Shown here: positions 27,233 through 36,073 of the stretch, one piece after another
How the letters are laid out: the number at the start of each line of letters is the position of its first letter
How positions within the stretch are numbered: position 1 is the first letter of the stretch
Assembly (NCBI RefSeq): GCF_900312675.1
Contig: NZ_OMPC01000009.1
Location: 496,001-560,000, forward strand
Direction: 5' to 3'
Source: Aliivibrio sp. EL58
GTDB taxonomy: Bacteria > Pseudomonadota > Gammaproteobacteria > Enterobacterales > Vibrionaceae
DNA length: 64,000 nt
Translations under genes and position numbers: made by a program
Notes under the pieces: generated by a model
Seen by the model: only the letters and a program-made list of their open reading frames with translations
Database searches by the model: none
Told to the model about the DNA's origin: nothing

Positions 27233-29603
27233 TTTCTTTTAATAACCTAAGAGAATTAGAAACAACAATAATAGAGCTACCAGACATTCCTACAACTGCA
27301 ATATAAGGAGCAACTAAGCCCATCACCGCTAACGGTAATATAATGGCATTATAGCCTAAAGCCCACGCTAAGTTTTCACGGATGATTTTTCGTGTTTTCA
27401 TCGCAAGTTCTCGCGCTTCAATAAGTCGAGAAAGATTATCACCAAGAAGGATCATATCTGCGGAAGCTTTTGCTACATCGGTTCCTGAGCCCATTGCTAT
27501 TGATAGATGCGCACCAGCGAGGGTCGGGGCATCATTAATGCCATCACCAACCATTAAACTCACTTCTTGTTTTGGTAACGATTTTAAATAATCCAGTTTA
27601 CCTTGCGGAGTTGCACCGGAAATAACTTCATCGATATCTAAAGCTTTAGCTACTTTTTCCACAGAAGAGCTGCTGTCTCCAGTGAGCATGGTTACTTTAA
27701 TACCTAAGTGGTGTAATGATTGAATTAAGGCTTGGCTTTCTTGGCGAATAGGATCATCCAATACAAAAGCGGCAACTTCTTGTCCATTTTTAGACAACCA
27801 TACTTGATAATCTTGATGGTTTTCTAATTCACAATCTTTCGCGGCAAAAGCTTTATGACCAATTTTCCATTCATCATTGCCAATAAACCCTTGTAAACCA
27901 GATCCAATGATATTTTCAACGCTATCAAAGTGAGTTTGAGTTGAGTCTCTGTATTGTGAGAAAGCACGAGCAATAGGGTGATTAGCAAAAGATTCCATTT
28001 CAGCTGCTATCATTTTTGTTGTGTCTTCTGACATATCAGTAAAGGAATGAACTTGGGTTAATCTAATATTCCCTTCGGTTAACGTGCCTGTTTTATCAAT
28101 AACTAAACGGTTAACTTTACACAGTGTTTCTAAAACATGGCCACGACGAAGCATTAAACCAAGCTGTGCTAAACGAGAAGTTGAACAAGTAATGGCTGTC
28201 GGTGTTGCTAGTGATAACGCACAAGGACAAGTAGCCACAAGAACTGAAAGCATGATCCAAAAAGCATCGTCTGGTTTTGTTTCGTGCCAGTAAAACCAAG
28301 TAAATGCAGAGATGATTAGAATACCAGCCACAAAATAACGAGCGACCAGATCTGCAATTTCAGCAACTTTAGGTTTAGACATTTGCGCTTCATCTTGAAG
28401 TTTTACAATGTTTGATATCAAAGAATCGGCTTTAGTTTTGGTTACTTTTATTGTTAAGTTACCATCGCCATTGATGGTACCAGCGTAAACTGGATCGGTT
28501 TCTTTTTTTGCTACCGGCATTGATTCACCAGTAAACATAGACTCATCAATTGCACTGTACCCTGAAATAACAATACCATCAGCAGGGAGGTGCTCTCCAG
28601 GAGGAACAATTACCGTATCATCAACATCAAGTGTTCGAGCAGGAACTTTCTTACCTGATGTTAATGTTGCCATTACTGGAATAAGCTTTAACAGGTTTCC
28701 TGTAATTGCAGCTGCTTTTCGACGTGCGCGCATTTCAAGGAATCGACCGAGCAATAAAAAGAAGGTAAACATGGCGACAGATTCAAAGAAAACTTCGCCA
28801 GATTCAGTAACGGTTGCTACGACACTTGCGAAATAAGCAAATAACATAGCAATTGATACGGGAACATCCATTCCTAGGGTTCTGGCTTTTAAACTGCGCC
28901 ATGCATTCATATAAAATGGCAGTGCAGAGTAGAGCATAACCGGCGTTGCAAAAACTAAACTAACATAGCGTAGGTAATTTCTAAACTCGGCATCAAGATC
29001 ACCAAAGACTTCAAGATATAAAGCAACGGCAAGCATCATGACTTGCATCGTAGCTAAACCTGCAACACCTAAACGATATAAGTATTGCTTCATTGAACGG
29101 TGATATTCTTCTTCTTGTTTGTCTGCTTCAAATGGAGCTGCTTTATATCCCAGTTGATGAATAAGAGTAAGAAGGGTACTTAATTTAGTTTCTTCTGGGT
29201 TCCAACTCAGCAATGCTCGATGTGTAGAGGTGTTCACTTTTATTTGATGAATACCTTGTGCATTAGCAAGTTGCTTTTCGATTAACCAAGCACATGCAGC
29301 ACAAGAAACGCCATCGAGTGACAGTGTCACTTCTTTGAAGTTGTTATTCGTACGTATGAACTCTTTTTGAATCTCATTATGATCATAATGAGCTAGGGCT
29401 TTTAGTTGTTCTGGGACTAAATCTGCTTTATCGGCAGGGGCCGTACGATATTGATAATAAGAAGATAGGCCATTTTCAACGATAGTTTGCGCTACTGATT
29501 CACAGCCTGGGCAACACATATCACGGGTTTCACCTAAAATATCGATTTGAAAACTAGAGCCTGAAGGTACAGGCTCACTGCAGTGATAACAATCCTTCGA
29601 CAT
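27225..29603 (-). CDS. ccoI: copper-exporting P1B ATPase CcoI for cbb3 oxidase assembly
   Basis: 792 residues. N-terminal cysteine motif CYHCSEPVPSG and a CCPGC; a heavy-metal domain with SCAACAWLIEKQL; membrane CPC in ATCPCALSLATP; phosphorylation DKTGTLTEG; hinge GDGINDAPTLAG. Exports Cu+ to the periplasm to metallate the CcoN haem-copper centre. It follows ccoH by 18 nt and overlaps ccoS. A perfect matS-like palindrome lies inside it at 29318-29330. Confidence 0.96.
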   Translation of the reverse strand: MSKDCYHCSEPVPSGSSFQIDILGETRDMCCPGCESVAQTIVENGLSSYYQYRTAPADKADLVPEQLKALAHYDHNEIQKEFIRTNNNFKEVTLSLDGVSCAACAWLIEKQLANAQGIHQIKVNTSTHRALLSWNPEETKLSTLLTLIHQLGYKAAPFEADKQEEEYHRSMKQYLYRLGVAGLATMQVMMLAVALYLEVFGDLDAEFRNYLRYVSLVFATPVMLYSALPFYMNAWRSLKARTLGMDVPVSIAMLFAYFASVVATVTESGEVFFESVAMFTFFLLLGRFLEMRARRKAAAITGNLLKLIPVMATLTSGKKVPARTLDVDDTVIVPPGEHLPADGIVISGYSAIDESMFTGESMPVAKKETDPVYAGTINGDGNLTIKVTKTKADSLISNIVKLQDEAQMSKPKVAEIADLVARYFVAGILIISAFTWFYWHETKPDDAFWIMLSVLVATCPCALSLATPTAITCSTSRLAQLGLMLRRGHVLETLCKVNRLVIDKTGTLTEGNIRLTQVHSFTDMSEDTTKMIAAEMESFANHPIARAFSQYRDSTQTHFDSVENIIGSGLQGFIGNDEWKIGHKAFAAKDCELENHQDYQVWLSKNGQEVAAFVLDDPIRQESQALIQSLHHLGIKVTMLTGDSSSSVEKVAKALDIDEVISGATPQGKLDYLKSLPKQEVSLMVGDGINDAPTLAGAHLSIAMGSGTDVAKASADMILLGDNLSRLIEARELAMKTRKIIRENLAWALGYNAIILPLAVMGLVAPYIAVVGMSGSSIIVVSNSLRLLKENG
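29318..29330. promoter_or_regulatory. exact matS consensus site
   Basis: GTGACAGTGTCAC is a full 13/13 match to the E. coli MatP-binding consensus GTGACRNYGTCAC. It lies within the ccoI coding sequence, in the heavy-metal-domain region. Confidence 0.7.
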
Positions 29604-29621
29604 ACGGTTTACTTACCTTAT

Positions 29622-30101
29622 CTATTTACCTAAGGGGAAAAAATCTTCAGTTGGAAAGTTTGTGCGGCCTTGAATCATCCATGAACTATCATGAGGTAAT
29701 AATTCAATAAACCAAGGGCCTGCTAATGGTTCATCTAGGTTAATACGATAAATATTTTTCGCATCTGATGTTAATAATTGCGAGAAATCGTGGTTTGGTA
29801 ACGTTCTATGGGTGAAAGTAGCGTTAATTGCAGGGTTATGCTCTAACTTGCCTTTATCAATTTCAATTTCAATTGTATTACCTACACTACGAACCTTAGC
29901 AAAAATTGAAAGTTCTTGAGCAACTTTGATTTTTGAAAGATCGACATTTATTGCTTTGCCTTTCTTGTAATAGTCTTCTGCGACCAGATCGACATCATGC
30001 TCTACAAATAAAATGTAAGTTGATATACATGCAACGACAACGGTACCTGGAAGGATGATGAGAAACCAAGGCCAGAACTGCTTATACCAAGGTTGAGACA
30101 T
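29622..30101 (-). CDS. ccoH: cbb3 oxidase assembly protein CcoH (FixH)
   Basis: 159 residues. One N-terminal membrane helix (FLIILPGTVVVACISTYILF) followed by a periplasmic beta-domain with the DYYKKGKAIN motif typical of FixH/CcoH and a Trp near the end (GPWFIELLP). Helps assemble cbb3 oxidase. First gene of the ccoH-ccoI-ccoS-safE unit, separated from ccoP by a terminator. Confidence 0.93.
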   Translation of the reverse strand: MSQPWYKQFWPWFLIILPGTVVVACISTYILFVEHDVDLVAEDYYKKGKAINVDLSKIKVAQELSIFAKVRSVGNTIEIEIDKGKLEHNPAINATFTHRTLPNHDFSQLLTSDAKNIYRINLDEPLAGPWFIELLPHDSSWMIQGRTNFPTEDFFPLGK

Positions 30102-30162
30102 AGTAATGATTCCTATTAAAGATCTAGTTATTATGATTTTATATTAGAGATTCAATATAAAA

Positions 30163-30193
30163 AGGAAAAAAGCCCCTGTACATGCAGGGGCTA
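30163..30193 (-). terminator. terminator between ccoP and ccoH
   Basis: GC-rich 8-bp stem AGCCCCTG with CAGGGGCT, then TTTTTTCCTTTTT on the minus strand. It separates the structural operon ccoNOQP from the maturation operon. Confidence 0.85.
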
Positions 30194-30202
30194 TTATTTT
30201 TA

Positions 30203-31174
30203 TTATTTGTTACTTAAGCTCCAGACATAGGCAGAAAGAAGTTGAATCTTCTCTTCACCTAATATGTCTTTCCAAGCTGGCATTACACCTTGACGGCCAT
30301 TAGCTACTGTTTCAGTAACATCGGCACGAGAATCGCCAAATAACCAATCATTGTCAGTTAGATCTGGTGCACCCAGAGCAGGGTTACCTTTACCATCTGT
30401 ACCATGACAGGCAGCACAAACGATAAATCGTTGTTTACCTGCAGCGGCTTCTTTAACGTTTACTTTACGACCAGATAGGCTAAGAGTATAACTTACTACT
30501 TCTTTAACACCATCAGCACCTAAAGCATCTCCCCAAGCTGGCATGTTCCCAATACGACCATTCATAATAGTTGTTTTGATTGCTTGAGGCTCACCACCAT
30601 ATAACCATGCATTATCGGTTAGGTTAGGGAAGCCTTTCATGCCTCTTGCATCAGAGCTATGACATTGAGAACAGTTTTGTAGGAATAAACGTTGACCTAC
30701 TTTTAATGCTTCTTCGTCATTTGCAATATCAGTAATAGCTCGGAACTCAGAGGTTCCTGGCTTATATGCAAGCTTTGAAAAAGTTTCGCCAAAATTCGTA
30801 TTTGCGTCATCTAATTCACGAGCAAATTGATCAAGTGTTCTCTCTTTATGAGAACGCTCAATCGATGCGCGTGATTCTTCTACAGTACGAACGGTTTGGT
30901 CTGAACTTGTCCAACCTAAAACGCCTTTAAAGTTACCTAATCCAGGATAAAGAATTAAGTAAACAACCGCAAAGACGATGGTAGCCCAGAACATGTAAGT
31001 CCACCATTTTGGCAGTGGATTATTGAGTTCACGAATACCATCGTATTCATGACCCATATCTTCACCTTCTTCAACTCCTGTCGTATTTTTCAAGCAGAAA
31101 CGAAGAAGTAGACCACAACCAATTAATGTACCAATACTAATGATACTTATCCAGAGACTCCAAAAAGTACTCAT
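30203..31174 (-). CDS. ccoP: cbb3 oxidase dihaem cytochrome c subunit CcoP
   Basis: 323 residues. N-terminal membrane segments, then two class I cytochrome c domains with haem motifs CSQCH (around residue 165) and CAACH (around 253), and downstream Met ligands. Passes electrons from cytochrome c to CcoN. Its start overlaps the ccoQ stop by 4 nt. Confidence 0.97.
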   Translation of the reverse strand: MSTFWSLWISIISIGTLIGCGLLLRFCLKNTTGVEEGEDMGHEYDGIRELNNPLPKWWTYMFWATIVFAVVYLILYPGLGNFKGVLGWTSSDQTVRTVEESRASIERSHKERTLDQFARELDDANTNFGETFSKLAYKPGTSEFRAITDIANDEEALKVGQRLFLQNCSQCHSSDARGMKGFPNLTDNAWLYGGEPQAIKTTIMNGRIGNMPAWGDALGADGVKEVVSYTLSLSGRKVNVKEAAAGKQRFIVCAACHGTDGKGNPALGAPDLTDNDWLFGDSRADVTETVANGRQGVMPAWKDILGEEKIQLLSAYVWSLSNK

Positions 31175-31353
31175 TGTTTATCAACTCCTGTCTTGTTTTG
31201 GCTTGAAGTATCTTCTTGTTCATCAGCAAAAACCAAGTTAGCCGCTTCATCGAAACGAGCTGTCTGTTTTTTACTGTAAGCCCAGAAAATAATACCTATC
31301 ATGCTGCAGAACAGAATGACAGTCCAAATTGCATGAATAGTTCCAGCGTCCAT
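31171..31353 (-). CDS. ccoQ: cbb3 oxidase subunit CcoQ
   Basis: 60 residues: one membrane helix (IWTVILFCSMIGIIFWAYS) and a polar acidic tail, the usual CcoQ form. It stabilises the complex. It sits between ccoO and ccoP. Confidence 0.94.
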   Translation of the reverse strand: MDAGTIHAIWTVILFCSMIGIIFWAYSKKQTARFDEAANLVFADEQEDTSSQNKTGVDKQ

Positions 31354-31363
31354 GTGGACCTCC

Positions 31364-31975
31364 TTACTTCATTGCATGACCAAGAGATTGAAGATAAGCG
31401 ATAATCGCATCCATCTCAGTCTTGCCTTTAACCGCATCAGCCGCATTTTTTACGTCTTCTTCTGTGTATGGAACACCAAAGTTGTTACGGAAAATAGCAA
31501 TTTTTTGCGATGTTAATTCACCATCTAACACGTTTTCTTCCAACCAAGGGAAGCCTGGCATGTTGGATTCAGGAACCACATCACGAGGGTTGATTAGGTG
31601 AACACGATGCCATTCATCAGAATAACGATCACCAACACGAGCTAGGTCTGGACCTGTACGTTTAGAACCCCACAAGAATGGATGTTCCCAAACGCTTTCA
31701 CCAGCAACAGAGTAATGACCGTAACGTTCCGTTTCTGCACGGAATGGACGGATCATTTGGCTATGACAAACATTACAACCTTCACGGATGTAAATATCAC
31801 GACCTTCCATTTCTAGTGGAGTGTAAACTCGTAAGTTTTCTACCGGTTCAGTCGTTTGTTTTTGGAAAATTAGAGGAGTGATCTCAACTAATGCACCAAA
31901 ACTGATTGCAACGACGATTAAAACGGCAAGAAGACCCACATTTTTTTCTATGATTTCATGACGATTAGAACTCAT
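31364..31975 (-). CDS. ccoO: cbb3 oxidase monohaem cytochrome c subunit CcoO
   Basis: 203 residues. An N-terminal anchor helix and one haem c motif [14 protein letters not shown]. The conserved [18 protein letters not shown] segment is characteristic of CcoO. Electron-transfer subunit next to CcoN; 12 nt after ccoN. Confidence 0.97.
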   Translation of the reverse strand: MSSNRHEIIEKNVGLLAVLIVVAISFGALVEITPLIFQKQTTEPVENLRVYTPLEMEGRDIYIREGCNVCHSQMIRPFRAETERYGHYSVAGESVWEHPFLWGSKRTGPDLARVGDRYSDEWHRVHLINPRDVVPESNMPGFPWLEENVLDGELTSQKIAIFRNNFGVPYTEEDVKNAADAVKGKTEMDAIIAYLQSLGHAMK

Positions 31976-31987
31976 AACATGGTCTCC

Positions 31988-33418
31988 TTATAACACTGGC
32001 TGTGGAATTGCTTTTAGGCTGTTCTTCGGAGCAGAGATAGTCTTGTATGCATTGTACGCAAGTAAGAACATTCCTGATAAGAAGATTAGACCGCCTAAGA
32101 AGCGAACAAAGTAGAATGGGTAAGATGCTTCTAGTGATTCCACAAAGCTGTACGTTAATGTGCCATCTGCATTTACTGCACGCCACATTAGACCTTGCAT
32201 AACACCTGAAATCCACATTGCTACGATGTAAAGAACTGTACCGATAGTCGCTAACCAGAAATGAACATTGATTAGTGATACAGAGTACATACGCTCTTGA
32301 CCAAATAGCTTAGGAATTAAGTGGTATAAAGAACCAATTGAAACCATTGCAACCCAGCCTAACGCACCAGAATGCACGTGACCGATAGTCCAGTCAGTGT
32401 AGTGAGATAGGGCGTTTACAGATTTAATCGCCATCATCGGACCTTCAAAGGTAGACATACCATAGAAAGACAGAGACACAATTAAGAATCGAAGAATAGG
32501 GTCATAACGAAGTTTATGCCAAGCACCAGACAGCGTCATTATACCATTGATCATGCCGCCCCAAGATGGAGCGAATAGAACCAATGACATAACCATACCT
32601 AGTGACTGAGTCCAGTCAGGTAAAGCTGTGTAATGTAAGTGGTGAGGACCGGCCCAGATATAAAGTGATACTAATGCCCAGAAGTGAACAATAGATAAAC
32701 GGTAAGAATATACAGGACGTTCTGCTTGTTTTGGTACAAAGTAATACATCATGCCAAGGAAGCCGGCTGTCAGTAGGAAGCCTACTGCATTATGGCCGTA
32801 CCACCATTGAACCATCGCATCAACAGCACCAGAATAAATCGAATACGATTTTGTCATCGATACTGGAACAGCAAGGCTATTCACAATATGAAGAACTGCA
32901 ACGGTTAAAATGAAGGCTCCAAAGAACCAGTTTGCAACGTAGATATGTGATGTCTTACGTTTAAACAAAGTTCCAAAGAAAACGATAGCATACGCAACCC
33001 AAACTAAAGTGATTGCGATATCAATCGGCCACTCTAATTCTGCATATTCTTTACCTGATGTCATACCTAGAGGCAACGTAATCGCTGCTGCTAAGATAAT
33101 TGCTTGCCAACCCCAGAAGGTGAACGCAACTAATGGACCACCGAACAAACGTGTTTGACAAGTGCGCTGAACAACATAATAAGATGTTGCGAACAGGGCA
33201 CTTGTACCGAATGCGAAAATTACTGCATTTGTATGCAGAGGACGCAGACGGCTATACGTAAGCCACGGTGTGTCGAAATTAAGTTGCGGCCAAACTAATT
33301 GAGCGGCAATTAGTACACCCACACCCATGCCAACAATACCCCATAGTATGGTAACTAAAGAGAACTGACGAACAACGGTATAGTTGTAGTTTTGTTCATG
33401 CTGCTGTACTTGGCTCAT
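31988..33418 (-). CDS. ccoN: cbb3 cytochrome c oxidase catalytic subunit CcoN
   Basis: 476 residues with about 12 membrane helices. Haem and CuB histidines are present in [17 protein letters not shown] (low-spin haem), [10 protein letters not shown] and [11 protein letters not shown], and [11 protein letters not shown]. High-affinity terminal oxidase for microaerobic respiration. First gene of ccoNOQP. An 19-bp perfect palindrome lies 48-66 bp upstream of the start. Confidence 0.98.
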   Translation of the reverse strand: MSQVQQHEQNYNYTVVRQFSLVTILWGIVGMGVGVLIAAQLVWPQLNFDTPWLTYSRLRPLHTNAVIFAFGTSALFATSYYVVQRTCQTRLFGGPLVAFTFWGWQAIILAAAITLPLGMTSGKEYAELEWPIDIAITLVWVAYAIVFFGTLFKRKTSHIYVANWFFGAFILTVAVLHIVNSLAVPVSMTKSYSIYSGAVDAMVQWWYGHNAVGFLLTAGFLGMMYYFVPKQAERPVYSYRLSIVHFWALVSLYIWAGPHHLHYTALPDWTQSLGMVMSLVLFAPSWGGMINGIMTLSGAWHKLRYDPILRFLIVSLSFYGMSTFEGPMMAIKSVNALSHYTDWTIGHVHSGALGWVAMVSIGSLYHLIPKLFGQERMYSVSLINVHFWLATIGTVLYIVAMWISGVMQGLMWRAVNADGTLTYSFVESLEASYPFYFVRFLGGLIFLSGMFLLAYNAYKTISAPKNSLKAIPQPVL

Positions 33419-33465
33419 AATTGCATGCTTCCACTTTTATTATAACTACACTTTACTTTCCATAG

Positions 33466-33484
33466 TGCGAACAAATTGTTCGCA
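33466..33484. promoter_or_regulatory. perfect palindrome in the ccoN promoter region
   Basis: TGCGAACAAATTGTTCGCA has two perfect 9-bp arms around one base. It sits 48 bp upstream of the ccoN ATG. It does not match the FNR, ArcA or NsrR consensus and looks like an operator for an unassigned dimeric repressor or activator. Confidence 0.55.
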
Positions 33485-33686
33485 ATGCCACCCAAAATTC
33501 AACTTCAAATAATTGGATTTGTGACCCTTTTATTTTGAAATATTCCTTTTTAATGCAAAAATGGCATTTTCGGCGTCAATGATACTGCACTTCAAAAATG
33601 AATCATAGTTGATGCCCATAGTAATTTTACGGTTAAGCAACATTTTTTCATTTTTTTTGAACTAGATAACACAGGTTTTTTCAACT

Positions 33687-34142
33687 ATGGCTATAGAAAA
33701 GTTAACAGGTCCTCGTTTATATCAACTTATTTTCTTATTAATCGTACTGATCAGTGCATTTACTTGGAGAACAATTACCTATGTCGATCCAAATGATACC
33801 AAGGTTAAGATTATTAAATCAGAGGCTTGTAACATTACAGAACAAGCCTGTACCTTTAATATAGATAGTAATCAGGTCGTTATTGATGTGAAAGAGCGTC
33901 CAATTATGCAGAACACTGAAATGAATCTTTCAATTTCAGGTCTTGATACCGAGTGGTCTTTAGAGGCTGAAGGTATCAACATGAATATGGGAAAACTGAA
34001 ATTTCTGCATTTAAATGCAGATAACTCTGAAGATAAGTACTCTGTTTTTTTACCAAAATGTAAACACAATGAGATGAAATGGATGATCAATATATCGAAT
34101 GGAGACGAGACTATAAATGTTAATTTTAACTCAATAAAGTAA
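33687..34142 (+). CDS. membrane-anchored periplasmic protein divergent from ccoN
   Basis: 151 residues. An N-terminal helix (LYQLIFLLIVLISAFTW) anchors a beta-rich periplasmic domain. Cysteines occur in EACNITEQACTF and LPKCKHNEMKW, and Met residues in GINMNMGKLKF. This Met/Cys pattern recalls periplasmic copper-handling and FixH/YtkA-like domains, but I cannot assign a family. It is transcribed away from ccoNOQP from a shared 268-bp intergenic region, so a role in cbb3 oxidase biogenesis is a reasonable guess only. Confidence 0.8.
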   Translation: MAIEKLTGPRLYQLIFLLIVLISAFTWRTITYVDPNDTKVKIIKSEACNITEQACTFNIDSNQVVIDVKERPIMQNTEMNLSISGLDTEWSLEAEGINMNMGKLKFLHLNADNSEDKYSVFLPKCKHNEMKWMINISNGDETINVNFNSIK

Positions 34143-34401
34143 ATAATTTCATAGCGTTAAAAAGTATATGATTAAAAACTAGGCACTCATAAAGAAAGAT
34201 AGCATTAGCATATGAAAATGAAGGTTATATAGAGTTTTTCTACACAGTAGCTTTAAACAAATTTAGTTTAGTATCGTAATATTCGCGGACCGACTGGCTG
34301 GATTAAAGTTTACTACGTAACAAGGAAAGTAAGTAATTGAACCAACAGTTCTAATTTAAACTTAGAGAGTATTTACTGGTTTATTATATTTAATTCCAAC
34401 G

Positions 34402-34414
34402 GTTACAGTGTAAC
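34402..34414. promoter_or_regulatory. matS-like palindrome (weak)
   Basis: GTTACAGTGTAAC: 11 of 13 to the matS consensus, with the two changes symmetric so that the palindrome is kept. Confidence 0.35.
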
Positions 34415-34453
34415 TAGTGTTGTAAAAAGTATTAAGATTAGATACATGCTCTA

Positions 34454-34503
34454 AGCTAATAATCATTAGATAGATACGAAGTATTATTTAGTGATTATTA
34501 GCT
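34454..34503. repeat. 50-nt long hairpin / inverted repeat
   Basis: The outer arms AGCTAATAATCA and TGATTATTAGCT are perfect. The inner part continues with G-U pairs and one bulge down to ATAC-GAA-GTAT, giving a stem of over 20 bp with a GAA loop. It is followed by TATTTTAT on the plus strand. Not next to the end of a gene, so not an ordinary terminator. Confidence 0.6.
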
Positions 34504-34760
34504 ATTTTATGGTAAATACGATTATGGTTAAATTAGCTGTTATTGAAAGAATCAATAGTGATGGGGAAGCTGGAATATATGAATATCAAGTACCATTAAC
34601 CTCATTTAACATAATATACATAATGCGCACTGAGGTGTATTGTTATAATAGAAGGTAATTTACTGATAACCATCAGTTTTAGTCAATTATCTGTTATTTC
34701 TTTCTTTTGAATTTGTATCTGCTTAGCTTAGTCAGTTACACTAAACTTAATTATATGATT

Positions 34761-34773
34761 GTTACCTTGTCAC
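34761..34773. promoter_or_regulatory. matS-like site (weak)
   Basis: GTTACCTTGTCAC, 11 of 13 to the matS consensus, 50 bp upstream of the DUF1439 gene. Confidence 0.3.
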
Positions 34774-34822
34774 AATCAGCTTCAACTTTGCTTTGTGCTC
34801 AAGTGTTTACCTAAGGTTTTAA

Positions 34823-35377
34823 ATGAAAAATAATAAACTGACTCTCCTTGCGTTACTTTCCAGTTTACTGCTTTCTGGCTGTGCTAGTTATTCTATTACA
34901 GAAAAAGAAATGACTGACTATCTGTCCGATGAAATTCATGTTGAAAAGTCTGTTGGGATCCCCGGCTTACTCTATGCTCAAGTTAATGTAGAAAACGTTG
35001 ACGTTCAAATTGGACGTATTGATACTGATAGGATCAGTGTTTTCGCAAACACGACTGCTGATATCCAAATGATGGATGAGTTAAAACAAAACCTATCACT
35101 CACTTTGGAATTTAGTGCTATCCCTGAATATGATAAAGAAACTGGAGAGATTTATTTGAAGTCTCTTCGATTAGAGAAATTTGAAGATAAGAATAAACAA
35201 CTATCGCCAGAACTGACGTCATTATTAAAACCAGCCGTTTCTATCATTGGTTATGCGTTATCTAATGAACCGGCATATAAGTTAAATTCAGATAAACTGA
35301 AGGAATCTCTTATAAAGTCAGCTGAACCTAATTTGGTAATAAAAAACAATAAGCTTGTGATTGAGTTATTTGATTAA
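34823..35377 (+). CDS. DUF1439 (YceB-like) lipoprotein
   Basis: 184 residues. Lipobox LLLSGC puts the lipidated Cys at residue 20. The mature domain (SITEKEMTDYLSDEI, then VQIGR...RISVFANTTADI) matches the DUF1439/YceB family of outer-membrane lipoproteins with a lipid-binding tubular fold. Role unknown. It has its own promoter region and no close partner. Confidence 0.85.
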   Translation: MKNNKLTLLALLSSLLLSGCASYSITEKEMTDYLSDEIHVEKSVGIPGLLYAQVNVENVDVQIGRIDTDRISVFANTTADIQMMDELKQNLSLTLEFSAIPEYDKETGEIYLKSLRLEKFEDKNKQLSPELTSLLKPAVSIIGYALSNEPAYKLNSDKLKESLIKSAEPNLVIKNNKLVIELFD

Positions 35378-35389
35378 TAATAAGCATTC

Positions 35390-35416
35390 TAGTTATAGTG
35401 CTCTAGGGTGTGCTTA
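35390..35416. repeat. short dispersed repeat, copy 1
   Basis: Shares TAGTTATAGTGC, CTAG and GTGCTTA in order with the copy at 38389-38416 (23 of 28 positions). It lies just after the DUF1439 gene. Confidence 0.5.
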
Positions 35417-35446
35417 ATTAATTTTACACTGCTAATACATGAGTTG

Positions 35447-35893
35447 TTACTTTAACAGCTCATGTAGATCGGCTTTAAGTGATGACACCGTTTGGCTTGC
35501 CTTTTCTGTTCTTGAGGCCTCACTTAATAAATACTCAATCGTATCTGACAGTGTTGAATCTAAGTCTTGTGCTCTAAGAGACAGTTTTTCCCACACACGA
35601 TAATCTAAGTCGATTGATTTCTTACGCGTATGCTCTTGCTCTGCATTAAAGTGACGCTTTCTTTTTGCTCTGATAGCCTGCTTTAGCTTGTTCTCTAAAT
35701 CAGGATTCATATGTTTTTGAATCCATTCGAGTGATTTAACCGGCTCATGCTCTAACTTTAAGAACTCATTAACCTGTTGTTGTTGCTCACTAGAATCGAT
35801 ATAACACGTAATTGATTCCCCCATACGATGCTTATTAAATAAATACATCCATTTCCAACCGGCTTCTAGATTTTCAAGTTGTTGGTATTTCAT
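35447..35893 (-). CDS. matP: macrodomain Ter organiser MatP
   Basis: 148 residues from the ATG at 35893 (MKYQQLENLEAGWKWMYL), the same start as E. coli MatP. It keeps KHMNPDLENKLKQAIRAKRKRHFNAEQEHTRKKSIDL, visible as RKRHFNAE and HTRKKSIDL: the ribbon-helix-helix DNA-binding part. The C-terminal coiled coil follows. Binds matS sites and condenses the chromosome terminus. A matS-like site sits 34 bp upstream of its start. Confidence 0.96.
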   Translation of the reverse strand: MKYQQLENLEAGWKWMYLFNKHRMGESITCYIDSSEQQQQVNEFLKLEHEPVKSLEWIQKHMNPDLENKLKQAIRAKRKRHFNAEQEHTRKKSIDLDYRVWEKLSLRAQDLDSTLSDTIEYLLSEASRTEKASQTVSSLKADLHELLK

Positions 35894-35926
35894 ATAAAGC
35901 ACTCATATTAAAGAGAATAAATTTGG

Positions 35927-35939
35927 GTGACAGTGTAAC
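35927..35939. promoter_or_regulatory. matS-like site in the matP promoter
   Basis: GTGACAGTGTAAC, 12 of 13 to the matS consensus, 34-46 bp upstream of the matP ATG. Confidence 0.55.
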
Positions 35940-36073
35940 TCTAGTTTGCATTATCAGCAACATTCTTCGCGGATAATGAGATTAAGATCTAATTGATAAT
36001 GTAACTACTGAAAAATCAGACGTGTGTAGTTATGTCATGTATAATCAGTTTTATTTTTTATTAATAAGTAAGC

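Larger units (their letters stand above)
34143..34822. other. 680-bp intergenic region without a supported gene
   Basis: AT-rich. It holds a long near-perfect hairpin (34454-34503), two palindromes of the matS type (34402-34414 and 34761-34773), and a 49-codon frame at 34509-34658 with no ribosome site. The size is unusual for this compact window. It could hold a regulatory RNA or the remnant of a lost gene. Confidence 0.6.

Noticed and set aside
33419-33686. Search for a canonical FNR box in front of ccoNOQP.
   Set aside because: No TTGAT-N4-ATCAA match with eight or more core bases was seen on either strand; only the unrelated palindrome stood out.
34509-34658. A 49-codon frame starting MVNTIMVKLAVIERIN in the gap before the DUF1439 gene.
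   Set aside because: No ribosome site, no recognisable domain and an atypical composition; it overlaps no conserved feature.
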